Shown here in pieces: positions 18,881 through 27,172 of a stretch of DNA of 64,000 nt; positions within the stretch are counted from its first letter, which is position 1; the number at the start of each line of letters is the position of its first letter. This DNA is from an uncultured Paracoccaceae bacterium. Lineage in GTDB: Bacteria > Pseudomonadota > Alphaproteobacteria > Rhodobacterales > Rhodobacteraceae. The position numbers and the translations under genes were made by a program. The stretch is taken from the NCBI GenBank assembly GCA_937983405.1, contig CALJZN010000017.1, positions 1-64,000 of the forward strand, written 5' to 3'. The notes below the pieces were generated by a model. It did no database searches, was not told the DNA's origin, and saw only the letters and a list, made by a program, of their open reading frames with translations.

Positions 18881-19039
18881 ATGGAGATCCTGGCCTGGCT
18901 CATCCCGGTGTCGCTGTTCCTTGGGGGGGTCGGCCTGGCTGCCTTTGTCTGGACGCTGCGCGCGCGGCAATACGACGACCCCGAGGGCGACAGCCGCCGC
19001 ATCCTGTCCTCCGAGCACGACGACCGCCCGAAGCGTTGA
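18881..19039 (+). CDS. ccoS: cbb3 oxidase maturation protein CcoS
   Basis: CcoS has 52 residues: one N-terminal helix (EILAWLIPVSLFLGGVGLAAFVWTL region), then RARQYDDPEGDSRRIL, the conserved CcoS segment. It is needed for insertion of heme and copper into CcoN. It is last gene of ccoGHIS, 11 bases after ccoI. Only nine bases separate it from the convergent carboxypeptidase gene, and no terminator is seen there. Confidence 0.92.
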   Translation: MEILAWLIPVSLFLGGVGLAAFVWTLRARQYDDPEGDSRRILSSEHDDRPKR

Positions 19040-19048
19040 GGCCGCCGC

Positions 19049-20962
19049 TCAGGGCCCGACGGTGAAGCAGGCATGCCCGCGGGCCTGAAGCCTTCGGCAG
19101 GCAAGGTCGGCCTGGTCGCGCGACAGTCCGACCATCAGCGCCTCGAACCCGCCCGAGCGGGGGGTCACCCGCCGGAGCGCCCCGTCCAGTGCCGCCGCCT
19201 CTGCCAGCGCCACGCGCAGCAGCGCGCGCTCGGCCTCGCCGCGCGAGCTGTAGCGGCCCAGCAGCACGGCCCAGTGCCGCCCGCCGGACGACGACACGCG
19301 GGTGACGATCTCGGTTTCGGTTGCTGCCGGCGCCGGGGGCGCGGCCGCGGCAAGGACGATGATCTCCGCCGACGGCGCGGGCTGGGGCTCGGCCTCGGGC
19401 GCGGACTGGGGCTCGGCCTCGGGCGCGGACTGGGGCGCGGACTGGGGCGCGGACTGGGGCTCAGGCCGGGGCTCGGCCGTCGCGGCCACCGCATGGGCGG
19501 GATCGGGCGCGGCGGCCGCGACCGTCTGCGCCGGCGCCGCGGGGGCGTCCGGCTGGCGCGGCGCCGGAGGCGGGCGCAGCGTGGCGGCCGCCGCCGCCGC
19601 CACCACGACCGCCGGCCCTTCGCCCGCGGCCGCGGCCGGCGCCCCGGCCGGAAGCCCCTCGGCGGGGGCCTCGGCCAGCACCGCGAAGGGCAACGGCTCT
19701 GCCGCAGCCCGGACCGGGCGCGGCGGCGGCGCGGATGACCTCGGCACAGGCGCCCCCGCAGCCGACGGCGCCGGACCCTCGGGCGCGGCCTCGGCCACCT
19801 CGACCAGCGCCAATTCGATGCCCTCCCGCATCGCGGCCATGAGCGTGGAGGGCACCTCGACCGGCGCGGCCTCGGGCAGTGTATCCGTGCCGCGGTCGGG
19901 GCGGGGCCGCGGCCGGGCGCTGGTGGCGGGCGCGGCGACCACGCGGATCGAGCGGCCGGCGGCGGGGCGGTCGGCCGGGCCCGCCGCGGCGGTTGCCGAG
20001 GCGGCGGGCGCCGGCGCGGCTGCGGCGAGGGCGGGCGCGGCTGCGGCCGGCGGCGACGGGGCAGGCGCGGGCGCTGAGGCGGTGCGCGGCGCGTCGGCCC
20101 CCCAGTTCGGCGGCGGCAGGGGACGTTCCTGCACCCGGCCCGGCGCCTCCCGGAACCCGAGGTCGAGCAGTTCGGCCACCCGGGCGTTGCGCTGCGCCGC
20201 CGAGGTGCCGCCGAAGACCGTGGCGATGATACGCTTGCCCCCCCGCTCGGCCGAGGCGACGAGGTTGAAGCCGGCGGCGCGAGTGAAACCGGTCTTGATC
20301 CCGTCCGCGCCCGAGTAGCTTTCCAGCAGCCGGCTGTTGGTGTTGATGACCTGGCTTACCCCGGCATCCGCGCTGCGGCGGCCGAAGATGTTGTAATATT
20401 GCGGAAAGTCGTAGATCAGGCGGCGGCCCAGCACGGTCATGTCGCGGGCGGTGGACAGGTGGCCGGCCGCGGTCAGCCCGTGGGCGTTCACGAAGGAGGT
20501 GTTCGTCATCCCCAGCGCCCGGGCGGTGCGGTTCATCCGCTGGGCGAAGGCGCGCTCGCTGCCCGAGATCGCCTCGCCGATCGCCGTTGCGGCATCGTTG
20601 GCCGACCGCACGGCGGCAGCGCGGATCAGGTAGCGCAAGGCGATGCGCTGCCCGGGTCGCAGGCCAAGCTTCGAGGGCGCCTCGCTTGCCGCATTCGCCG
20701 AGACCGTCACCAGCGTGTCGAGCGTGATCTCGCCGCGGCGGATCGCGTCGAAGGCGACGTAGAGCGTCATCATCTTGGTCAGCGAGGCGGGATGCAGCCG
20801 GGTATCGGCGTTGACGGAATGCAGCACCTCGCCGGTGCGGGCATCCATCACCACCGCCGCATAGGGCCCCGCCTGCGCCGGGCCCGGCGCCAGCCCGACA
20901 CCGACGATCAGCCAGACCACGATCAGCCCGAATCGGGCACGCGCCGCCAGAGCCCGTGTCAC
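19049..20962 (-). CDS. D-alanyl-D-alanine carboxypeptidase (DacA/S11 family) with long linker and SPOR domain
   Basis: This 637-residue periplasmic penicillin-binding protein trims the terminal D-Ala of peptidoglycan peptides. A signal peptide (about residues 1-31) leads into an S11 domain with SLTK (Ser60, Lys63), SAN (Ser120-Asn122) and KTG (near residue 228). Residues about 290-550 are a very long Ala/Pro-rich linker that includes a short tandem repeat. The last 80 residues (HWAVLLGRYSSRGEAERALL onward) form a SPOR domain, which targets septal, denuded glycan strands. GTG start, with AAGGGG upstream. It is convergent with ccoS; clpS is divergent. Confidence 0.9.
   Translation of the reverse strand: MTRALAARARFGLIVVWLIVGVGLAPGPAQAGPYAAVVMDARTGEVLHSVNADTRLHPASLTKMMTLYVAFDAIRRGEITLDTLVTVSANAASEAPSKLGLRPGQRIALRYLIRAAAVRSANDAATAIGEAISGSERAFAQRMNRTARALGMTNTSFVNAHGLTAAGHLSTARDMTVLGRRLIYDFPQYYNIFGRRSADAGVSQVINTNSRLLESYSGADGIKTGFTRAAGFNLVASAERGGKRIIATVFGGTSAAQRNARVAELLDLGFREAPGRVQERPLPPPNWGADAPRTASAPAPAPSPPAAAAPALAAAAPAPAASATAAAGPADRPAAGRSIRVVAAPATSARPRPRPDRGTDTLPEAAPVEVPSTLMAAMREGIELALVEVAEAAPEGPAPSAAGAPVPRSSAPPPRPVRAAAEPLPFAVLAEAPAEGLPAGAPAAAAGEGPAVVVAAAAAATLRPPPAPRQPDAPAAPAQTVAAAAPDPAHAVAATAEPRPEPQSAPQSAPQSAPEAEPQSAPEAEPQPAPSAEIIVLAAAAPPAPAATETEIVTRVSSSGGRHWAVLLGRYSSRGEAERALLRVALAEAAALDGALRRVTPRSGGFEALMVGLSRDQADLACRRLQARGHACFTVGP
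19381..19475. repeat. In-frame tandem repeat in the carboxypeptidase linker
   Basis: Units built on GACTGGGGCTCGG and GACTGGGGCGCG repeat about five times. On the minus strand they encode Pro-Glu/Gln-Ser-Ala-Pro repeats (PQSAPEAEPQ type). Repeat number is likely to vary by slippage without breaking the frame. Confidence 0.75.
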
Positions 20963-21424
20963 GTGCTTGCCCCTTGCCTCAAGAGATGCGCCCCGGTCGT
21001 TGGTGGTGCCGGACGCTTTCTGCCCAAGCGGCAGGCTAGCACAGGCGTCAGCTGGAAAAAACCCTGAATTTCAATAAGTTTCATGCCGCAATTTCGCCAC
21101 TTTCCGAGATCTTGCGGCGCACCTGCCGGTAGGCTCAAGATGCGGCCCAACCCGCGCCGCAAATCCGGCGGCCGGGTGGCGCGGCCGGGCGCGGCACGGG
21201 GTCGGCGCTGTCCGGGCAGCACGGGCGCGCGCTCGGCCGCGGGGTGGCGTCGGCGTGCGGGCCCCCGGGGTTGCGGCTGCGCCTCCCGTCAGGGCGCTTC
21301 CGCCTCCACCGCCCGGAGCATCCCGTGCCCCGCCGCGCCCGGGCGCCTGCCCCCCCCTTTTCAGGCGGACAGGAGGGTCTATATTCGCGCTGTATCCGCA
21401 TTGCCCGCAGAAGGGGTTGCCCCC
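20963..21424. other. Divergent intergenic region between the carboxypeptidase gene and clpS
   Basis: This 462-base stretch has no gene that I can support. Around 21050-21110 it is markedly AT-richer than the rest of the window (AAAAAACCCTGAATTTCAATAA type). Close to clpS there is a possible -10 element TATATT at 21380-21385, with TTTTCA 16 bases further upstream as a weak -35. This would give a leader of about 30 bases for clpS. Confidence 0.45.
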
Positions 21425-21766
21425 GTGCCGCGCCTGCCCGTCACCGCTGCCGCCGATCGGACCGACCGGGACGGTCAGACCGGTCTGCTGACGCGCACGC
21501 GCAGCAAGACCCAGCGTCCGCCGCTCTACAAGGTCATTCTGCTCAACGACGACTACACGCCGATGGAGTTCGTCGTGCATGTGCTAGAGCGGTTCTTCGG
21601 CATGAGCCACGCCCAGGCCTTCGACCTCATGCTCACGGTGCACAAGAAGGGGCTGGCCGTGGTGGGCGTGTTTTCGTTCGAGGTGGCCGAAACCAAGGTC
21701 GCGCAGGTGATGGATTTCGCGCGCCGCCACCAGCACCCGCTGCAATGCACGATGGAACGGGAGTAG
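21425..21766 (+). CDS. clpS: ATP-dependent Clp protease adaptor ClpS
   Basis: ClpS has 113 residues. It delivers N-degron substrates to ClpAP in the cytoplasm. A flexible N-terminus (about 30 residues) is followed by the core [20 protein letters not shown]; the NDD and Met line the N-degron pocket, and [14 protein letters not shown] continues it. The GTG start has AGAAGGGG eight bases upstream; the frame is open further left but unlike ClpS. clpA is not adjacent. rsmC follows after 34 bases. Confidence 0.93.
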   Translation: MPRLPVTAAADRTDRDGQTGLLTRTRSKTQRPPLYKVILLNDDYTPMEFVVHVLERFFGMSHAQAFDLMLTVHKKGLAVVGVFSFEVAETKVAQVMDFARRHQHPLQCTMERE

Positions 21767-21800
21767 GGCCGCGCGCCCCCCGACCCATGGACACCCGGCG

Positions 21801-22844
21801 ATGAGAGCCGCCCGACTGACGCGCGCGCTCGAGACCGGCGCGCTCGTGCTGCCCGAGACCGGGGCGATCCTGGTGCTGCGCCCGGTGGCGGGCGATGATC
21901 TTTCGGCGCTGCCCCGAGGGCGGGTGCAGCTGGTCACCGGGTTCCGCCCCGACTTCGACGCCTTCGCCGCCGAGGGCTGGCGCACCCTGCGCGCGCCCGA
22001 AGGGCGGTTCGCGGCGGCGCTGGTCTGCCTGCCGCGGTCGCGGGCGGCCGCGCGGGCGCTGGTGGCCCAGGCGGCCGAGCGGCTGGAGCGCGGCGGCCTT
22101 CTTGTCGTGGACGGGCAGAAGACCGACGGCATCGACGCCTTCCTGCGCGAGATGCGCGGGCTGGCAGAGGTGGGCGAGCCGGTGGTGCGCGCGCATGGCA
22201 AGCTGTTCGTCTGCCGCCCCGCGGCCGGCGCCTTTGCCGCCTGGGCGGCGGCCGAAGCGGCGCTGCCGGGCGGCTTCGTCACCCGGCCGGGGCTGTTTTC
22301 GGCCGATGCCACCGACCCGGGCACCGCGCTTCTGGCGCAATCCCTGCCTGCGGCGCTGCCGGGGCTGGTGGCCGACCTCGGCGCGGGCTGGGGGCGGCTG
22401 GCCGCGGCGTCGCTGGCGCGCGAGGGCGTGCGCGAGCTGCATCTGGTCGAGGCCGAGGCCGACGCGCTCGACTGCGCCCGCGCGGCGATCGCCGATCCGC
22501 GGGCGCGGTTCCACTGGGCCGATGCGCGGACGTTCCGCCCCGAGCGGCCCTTCGATGCGGTGGTGATGAACCCGCCCTTCCATGCGGGGCGCGCGGCCGA
22601 CCCGGGCCTGGGTGCGGCGATGATCGCGGCGGCGGCGCGGATGCTCGGGCCGAACGGGGTGCTGTGGCTCGTGGCCAACCGTCGCCTGCCCTACGAAGCG
22701 GTGCTGGCCTCGGCCTTCCGCGAGATGGCCGAGGTCGCGGGGACGCCTGCCTACAAGATCATCCGCGCCGGCCGGCCGGTGCGGGCCGCGGCGGGCGCCC
22801 GGCCGGGCGGGGGGGCCCTGCGCCGCCGCCCGCTGCACGTCTGA
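21801..22844 (+). CDS. rsmC: RsmC-like 16S rRNA guanine-N2 methyltransferase
   Basis: This 347-residue protein has the two-domain layout of RsmC/RlmG: a degenerate N-terminal Rossmann half, then a C-terminal SAM domain with DLGAGWGRLAAASL (SAM loop, near residue 195) and the base-flipping motif NPPFHAG (near residue 257). E. coli RsmC (343 residues) methylates G1207 of 16S rRNA. Rhodobacterales commonly keep it beside clpS. RlmG is an alternative, but length and context favour RsmC. The SDR gene starts 22 bases downstream. Confidence 0.82.
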   Translation: MRAARLTRALETGALVLPETGAILVLRPVAGDDLSALPRGRVQLVTGFRPDFDAFAAEGWRTLRAPEGRFAAALVCLPRSRAAARALVAQAAERLERGGLLVVDGQKTDGIDAFLREMRGLAEVGEPVVRAHGKLFVCRPAAGAFAAWAAAEAALPGGFVTRPGLFSADATDPGTALLAQSLPAALPGLVADLGAGWGRLAAASLAREGVRELHLVEAEADALDCARAAIADPRARFHWADARTFRPERPFDAVVMNPPFHAGRAADPGLGAAMIAAAARMLGPNGVLWLVANRRLPYEAVLASAFREMAEVAGTPAYKIIRAGRPVRAAAGARPGGGALRRRPLHV

Positions 22845-22866
22845 ACCAAAGCGAGATCGAGGCGCC

Positions 22867-23676
22867 ATGTCCTTTTCCATCGACGGCAAGACCGCCATCG
22901 TCACCGGCGCCGCCGCCGGCGTGGGCCTGGCCATCGCCCGGCATTTCGTCGATCAGGGCGCGAACGTGATGTTCGCCGACATGGACGAGGAGCTGCTAGA
23001 GGAGGCGATCGGCGAGGAAGCGCGGCGCGAGGGGCCGGTGCGCCGCTTTGGCGGCGATCTGCGCCAGCGGCTGACGGTGGCCAACCTGCTGTCGGCGACG
23101 ATCGACGCCTTCGACAGGGTGGACATCCTGGTGAACGGGCACCGGATGTGCCTGCCCTCCGATGCGCTCTCGGCCGAGGACGACGCGGTCGAGACGATGC
23201 TGCAGCAGAACCTGCTGATCGGCCTGAGGCTGAGCCAGCTTTGCGCCCGCCGGATGATCGCCGAGGCCGAGCGCGCGGGGCGGACCGAGGGGCCCGTGGG
23301 CGCCATCGTGAACCTGTCGTCCATCGCCGCGCAGCGCACCCAGCCGGGGCTGATGGCCTATTCGCTCTCCTGCGCGGCGCAGGACCAGATGACCCGCTCG
23401 CTGGCCGTGGCGCTGGCGCCGAGGCGCATCCGGGTGAATGCGGTCGCCTTCGGCAGCGTGTTGAGCGCCAGCCTGCAGGCGTGGCTGAAGGAGAACCCCG
23501 AGGCCCGCGACCGCATCCGCGAGGGCACGCCGCTGGGCCGCATCGCGTCGCCGTCCGAGGTGGCCGAGGCGGCGCAGTTCCTGGCCTCGGACGGATCGGG
23601 CTTCATGACCGGGCATATCCTGACACTGGACGGCGGCCGCTCGCTCATCGACGCGGTGTCGGCGGCGGTGCACTGA
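22867..23676 (+). CDS. SDR-fold oxidoreductase-like protein lacking the catalytic lysine
   Basis: This 269-residue protein has a classical SDR fold. The cofactor loop TGAAAGVG (about residues 16-23) is intact, VNLSS keeps the catalytic Ser, and the C-terminus has GFMTGHILTLDGG. Two hallmarks are altered. The NNAG motif reads VNGH. The YXXXK active site reads YSLSC, so Cys replaces the Lys that binds the ribose and lowers the Tyr pKa. The surrounding residues (AAQDQMTRSLAVALAPRRIRVNAV region) are well kept, so this does not look like general decay. It may be a cofactor-binding pseudoenzyme or use an unusual mechanism. The substrate is unknown. It is probably cotranscribed with rsmC. Confidence 0.8.
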   Translation: MSFSIDGKTAIVTGAAAGVGLAIARHFVDQGANVMFADMDEELLEEAIGEEARREGPVRRFGGDLRQRLTVANLLSATIDAFDRVDILVNGHRMCLPSDALSAEDDAVETMLQQNLLIGLRLSQLCARRMIAEAERAGRTEGPVGAIVNLSSIAAQRTQPGLMAYSLSCAAQDQMTRSLAVALAPRRIRVNAVAFGSVLSASLQAWLKENPEARDRIREGTPLGRIASPSEVAEAAQFLASDGSGFMTGHILTLDGGRSLIDAVSAAVH

Positions 23677-23690
23677 GGCCCAGCGCCGGA

Positions 23691-24455
23691 TCATGCGGCG
23701 GCGGCGGGCGCGATGTGCCAGCCCGCGCCCTCGAGCGCCGCGCGCAGGCTGCGCGCCATCGCCACCGCCCCCGGCGTGTCGCCGTGGACGCAGACCGTAT
23801 CGATCTGCGCCGGCAGCCGCGCCCCGCCGGCGGCGATGACCGCGCCCTCGCCCAGCATGGCCAGCACCGCACCAACGGCCCTGGCAACGTCGTGGATCAC
23901 CGCCCCGGGCAGGCTGCGGTCGGCCAGCGTGAAGTCGGGGGCATAGGCGCGGTCGGCATAGATCTCGAAGATCGGCCGCAGCCCCGCCCGCGCCGCCGCG
24001 CGCTCGGTCGCCGTGCCGGGCATGACGATGAAGGCCAGCCCCCGGTCCACCGCGCGGATGCCGCGCGCCACCGCAAGCGCCGCCGCCTCGTCCTCGGTGC
24101 AGAGGTTGCCCAGCGCGCCGTGGGTCTTGACATGGGTGGCCCGGTGGCCGGCCAGGGCGCAGACCCCGGCGAAAGCCGCGACCTGATAGGCGACGAGGGT
24201 CTCGATCTGCCGCGCCGAGACGCCCGGCAGGCGGCGCCGGCCGAAGCCTGCAAGGTCGGCATGGCCGGGATGCGCGCCCACCGCGACGCCGCGGGCAAGG
24301 GCGGCCTCGACCGTGGCGCGCATGATGTCGGGGTCGCCGGCATGGAAGCCGCAGGCGATGTTGGCGGTGGTGACGATGTCCAGCATCGCGGCATCGTCGC
24401 CCATCGTCCAGGGGCCGAAACCCTCGCCGAGGTCGGCGTTGAGGTCGATGCGCAT
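23691..24455 (-). CDS. pxpA: 5-oxoprolinase subunit PxpA (LamB/YcsF family)
   Basis: This 254-residue protein starts MRIDLNADLGEGFGPW, the LamB/YcsF signature, with ANIACGFHAGDP, GAHPGHAD and HVKTHGALGNL further on. PxpA, with PxpB and PxpC, cleaves 5-oxoproline to glutamate using ATP. The ATG at 24455 is chosen because GGAGGG lies six bases upstream and it begins the conserved core. No pxpB or pxpC is present nearby, which is unusual for this pathway. It is convergent with the SDR gene (14-base gap). Just upstream of its start lies a triple 10-bp tandem repeat. Confidence 0.88.
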   Translation of the reverse strand: MRIDLNADLGEGFGPWTMGDDAAMLDIVTTANIACGFHAGDPDIMRATVEAALARGVAVGAHPGHADLAGFGRRRLPGVSARQIETLVAYQVAAFAGVCALAGHRATHVKTHGALGNLCTEDEAAALAVARGIRAVDRGLAFIVMPGTATERAAARAGLRPIFEIYADRAYAPDFTLADRSLPGAVIHDVARAVGAVLAMLGEGAVIAAGGARLPAQIDTVCVHGDTPGAVAMARSLRAALEGAGWHIAPAAAA

Positions 24456-24470
24456 CGCGGCCCTCCGTGG

Positions 24471-24500
24471 CGGTTCGTGGCGGTTCGTGGCGGTTCGTGG
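24471..24500. repeat. Three perfect 10-bp tandem repeats upstream of pxpA
   Basis: CGGTTCGTGG occurs three times head to tail, with partial copies on both flanks (CTCCGTGG and CGGCCCCCGG). The array begins 16 bases upstream of the pxpA start, in its leader or promoter, so copy-number change could alter spacing there. Confidence 0.85.
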
Positions 24501-24618
24501 CGGCCCCCGGCGACCCCCGATGATCCTGCCGGGACGGGGGGCGCGCCGCAAGGGGCGGTTGCCGCCGGACTCCCGACGGTCTACCACTGCCGCGCAGCCG
24601 GGCCGGGAGGGTGCGGCG

Positions 24619-25324
24619 ATGGCGCGGCGTCTCTATCTCGGCAGCGGACGGACGCTGAGCACCGCCGCCCGGCTGAACGAGCGGTTCGCGGGCTGGGGGC
24701 TGGAGACTGACCGGCGATAGGCCCGGGCCGGCGCGTTTCCCGAGCGCCGTGCGGGCCAGGACGGCATCTTCCTCTCGCGCAGCCCGCACGGCGTCTGCGA
24801 GGACATCGCCTTGATCTTCCGCGAGCACGACCTGATCCGCGCGGCCAAGCGCGGGCGATCCCGAGGCACGGCATCTGCTTCGGCAGCCAGATCCCTGCCT
24901 CGGCGCTGTGCGGGCGCGACCCGGTGTTCCGCCGCCGCGTCTGCGAGATCGGCTTGAAGGATCTGCCCACCCCCCGGCGGCGCAGGGCGATGCCGTCGCG
25001 GGCGGGCACGGGGCGGCGGTGCCCATGTTCGTCTGGCACAACGACAAGGCGCGCGCCGACCACCCCGACATGACGATCCCTTCAACCTCGGACCTCTGCC
25101 CCAACCCGATCTGGCGCTTCCGCGACCTGCCCGCCCCGGGTATCCAGGGCCATCCCGAGATCGCCGCCGCCCGGGCCCCGGTCTGGTTCGAGGCGAACCG
25201 CGCCCGGATAAAGGCCGACGGCGCCGACGTGGACCGGCCGAAGGCACAGGCCGCCGAGACCGCCGAGGCCAAGACGATGCCGACCTGCGTCGTCGAGGTC
25301 GTGAGGGGCGCGCGGCCATGGTGA
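24619..25324 (+). pseudogene. Class I glutamine amidotransferase-like gene, frameshifted
   Basis: The pieces, read in three frames, line up as one class I amidotransferase (GATase1). Frame 1 gives MARRLYLGSGRTLSTAARLN and, after an in-frame TAG at 24718, GIFLSRSPHGVCEDIALIFR. A shift near 24860 gives GICFGSQIPASALCGRD, with the nucleophile Cys in GICFGSQ. A second shift gives VPMFVWHNDKARADHPDMTI and IQGHPE, with the catalytic His-X-Glu. One stop and two frameshifts make it non-functional. It runs into the next gene with a small overlap. The original substrate is unknown. Confidence 0.8.
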
Positions 25325-26448
25325 CGCCGAACCACGCCTTCCCGAGGGCCGAACACGAGGGCCGGCTGGCGCGGGCGCAGTCAGCGCTGCGGGCGGCCGG
25401 GCAGGACGCGCGGCTGGCCTTCATGCCCCAGAGCGTGACCTGCCCGACCGGCTTCTTCACCCGCGGCTGCACGAGCCTCCAGATGGCCATCGTGCCGGCG
25501 AAGGGTGCGCCCTGCATCGTCTGCCGCGACGTCTCGGCCTACCATCTTGACGCGACCAGCGTCTTTCCCGACCCGCCGCCGTCGTCGGACGGCGACCGGC
25601 CCGTGGACGTGGCAGCGGCCGCGATGCGCGCGCGGCTGGGCGCGGCGCCGCGGCTGGCGGTCGGGATGGCGGCCTGGCCGCTGTCGGTCGCCCGCCGGCA
25701 GGCGCCGACGGCCGGGCTGCCCGGGGCGACGTTCGAGGATGCGGGGCGGCTTGTCACCGACCTGCGGCTGGTCAAGTCGCCCGCCGAGATCGCCTATCAG
25801 CGCCGCGCGGCGCGCGCCGCTAAAGCCGGGATGCAGGCCGCGCTCGACGCCGTCGCTCCGGGGATCAGCGAGCGCGCGCGCGCGATGGCGATCTGCGCGG
25901 CGATGATCCGCGCGGGCAGCGACCTGCCGGGCCCCGGCGTGCTGTCGTCGGGCGAACGGGCCTGCCGCCTGCACGGCGGCTGTTCCGACCGGGTGCTCGC
26001 GCCCAGCGACATCGTGCAGACCGAGACGACGCCCGCGGTGCGCAACCTTCACGCCCGCTTCCTGCGCCCGGCCCGGGTGTCGCGGGCGAGCGACGAGGGT
26101 CACCGGACGGTCGAGCGGCTGATCGCCATCCAGGACGCCGCGCTCGCCGCGGTGCGCCCGGAACTGCCGGCGCGCGCGGCTGCCGCCATCGTGCGCGAGG
26201 GCGTGCTGTCGGCCGGCCTGCGCGAGACCTTCACCAACCCGACGTTCCATTCCTTGGGTCTGCCGCCTGCCCCCTCGGGCGGTGCGCCGCGCGAGGCCCA
26301 CCCCGGCGCCGCCGGGACCTTCGCCGAGGACATGGTGTTTTACGCCTGCGTCCCGGCCCGCGGTTTCGGCATGGCCGAGACGATCGCGGTCAACGCCGGC
26401 GGGATCGAGCGGCTGACGACTTTCCCGCGCCGGCTTTTCGTGCTCTGA
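25318..26448 (+). CDS. M24 (Xaa-Pro peptidase/creatinase-fold) protein, possibly decaying
   Basis: The 376-residue open frame ends GFGMAETIAVNAGGIERLTTFPRRLFVL, a typical C-terminus of M24 proteins related to creatinase and prolidase. The centre has LVKSPAEIAYQRRAARAA and LSSGERACRLHGGCSDRVLAPSDIVQTE. The Asp, Asp and His metal ligands of active aminopeptidases are not evident, and only the final Glu region looks conventional. Creatinase-like members also work without metal, so this alone does not prove loss. Out-of-place Cys and Pro residues (for example GGCSDR, SVTCPT) and the broken amidotransferase gene directly upstream suggest drift. The frame is intact from ATG to TGA. Confidence 0.6.
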   Translation: MVTPNHAFPRAEHEGRLARAQSALRAAGQDARLAFMPQSVTCPTGFFTRGCTSLQMAIVPAKGAPCIVCRDVSAYHLDATSVFPDPPPSSDGDRPVDVAAAAMRARLGAAPRLAVGMAAWPLSVARRQAPTAGLPGATFEDAGRLVTDLRLVKSPAEIAYQRRAARAAKAGMQAALDAVAPGISERARAMAICAAMIRAGSDLPGPGVLSSGERACRLHGGCSDRVLAPSDIVQTETTPAVRNLHARFLRPARVSRASDEGHRTVERLIAIQDAALAAVRPELPARAAAAIVREGVLSAGLRETFTNPTFHSLGLPPAPSGGAPREAHPGAAGTFAEDMVFYACVPARGFGMAETIAVNAGGIERLTTFPRRLFVL

Positions 26449-26549
26449 GGGCAGCGGGCATCGCCGCCGATTGCATGGCGGGCGCCGGCCGGTTAACCGG
26501 GGCGACCGCGACGGACGCCGGCGCGGGTCGCCAAACCCGGGGAGACAGG

Positions 26550-27131
26550 ATGACGCCCTTGCTTTCGCGCGCCCAAGGCATGGCCGCCGCACCGCCTTCG
26601 GCGGCAGGCGGCGGGGCCGCCCCGGCCCCCTTCCGCATCGGCACGCTTCCGGTCGGCCCCGGGTGGCTGGGCCTCGCCCGCTGCCCCGGCAGCGCGACGC
26701 CGCTTGCCGACGATCTCGCCGCCGTCGCCGGCTGGGGCGCCGGCGCGGTCCTGACCCTGCTCGGCCCGCCGGAGCTGGCGGCGCTGGGCGCGGCCGGTCT
26801 GCCCGACGCGGTTCGGGCCGCGGGGATGGACTGGCTGCACATGCCCATCGACGACTTCGCCGCGCCGGGCCCGGCGGCGCTGGCGGCCTGGGCCGTCGCG
26901 GGGCCCGAGGTCGCCGCGCGGCTTGCGGCAGGGGGGCGCGTGCTGGTGCATTGCCGCGCCGGGCTCGGCCGCAGCGGGACGGTGGCCGCGATGGTGCTGG
27001 TCGAGGCCGGTCTGGCGCCGGAGGCCGCCTTGGCGGCGGTGCGCGCTGCCCGCCCCGGCGCGGTCGAAACCCCGGGGCAGGCGGCCTTTGTCCTTGGCTG
27101 GCGCGCAGGCGGCACGGGGGCAAGGGCCTGA
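26550..27131 (+). CDS. Tyrosine/dual-specificity phosphatase-like protein
   Basis: This 193-residue protein contains VLVHCRAGLGRSGTVAAMVLVEAG; the CX5R loop (Cys135 to Arg141) is that of cysteine-based phosphatases. The general acid Asp is probably in PIDDFAAP, about 30 residues earlier. This resembles the cyclin-dependent-kinase-inhibitor-3/dual-specificity group of short bacterial phosphatases. ATG at 26550 is used because GGGGAGACAGG lies just upstream; the first 30 residues are Ala/Pro-rich. It is convergent with dacB. The substrate, protein or small molecule, is unknown. Confidence 0.75.
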   Translation: MTPLLSRAQGMAAAPPSAAGGGAAPAPFRIGTLPVGPGWLGLARCPGSATPLADDLAAVAGWGAGAVLTLLGPPELAALGAAGLPDAVRAAGMDWLHMPIDDFAAPGPAALAAWAVAGPEVAARLAAGGRVLVHCRAGLGRSGTVAAMVLVEAGLAPEAALAAVRAARPGAVETPGQAAFVLGWRAGGTGARA

Positions 27132-27172
27132 CGGGCGCCTCGCGCGCCTGCCCGCCGGTGCCTGGGGGCCGA

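Noticed and set aside
19049-19494. Pro/Ser/Arg-rich minus-strand frame in the repeat part of the carboxypeptidase gene
   Set aside because: It is only a shifted reading of the tandem repeat.
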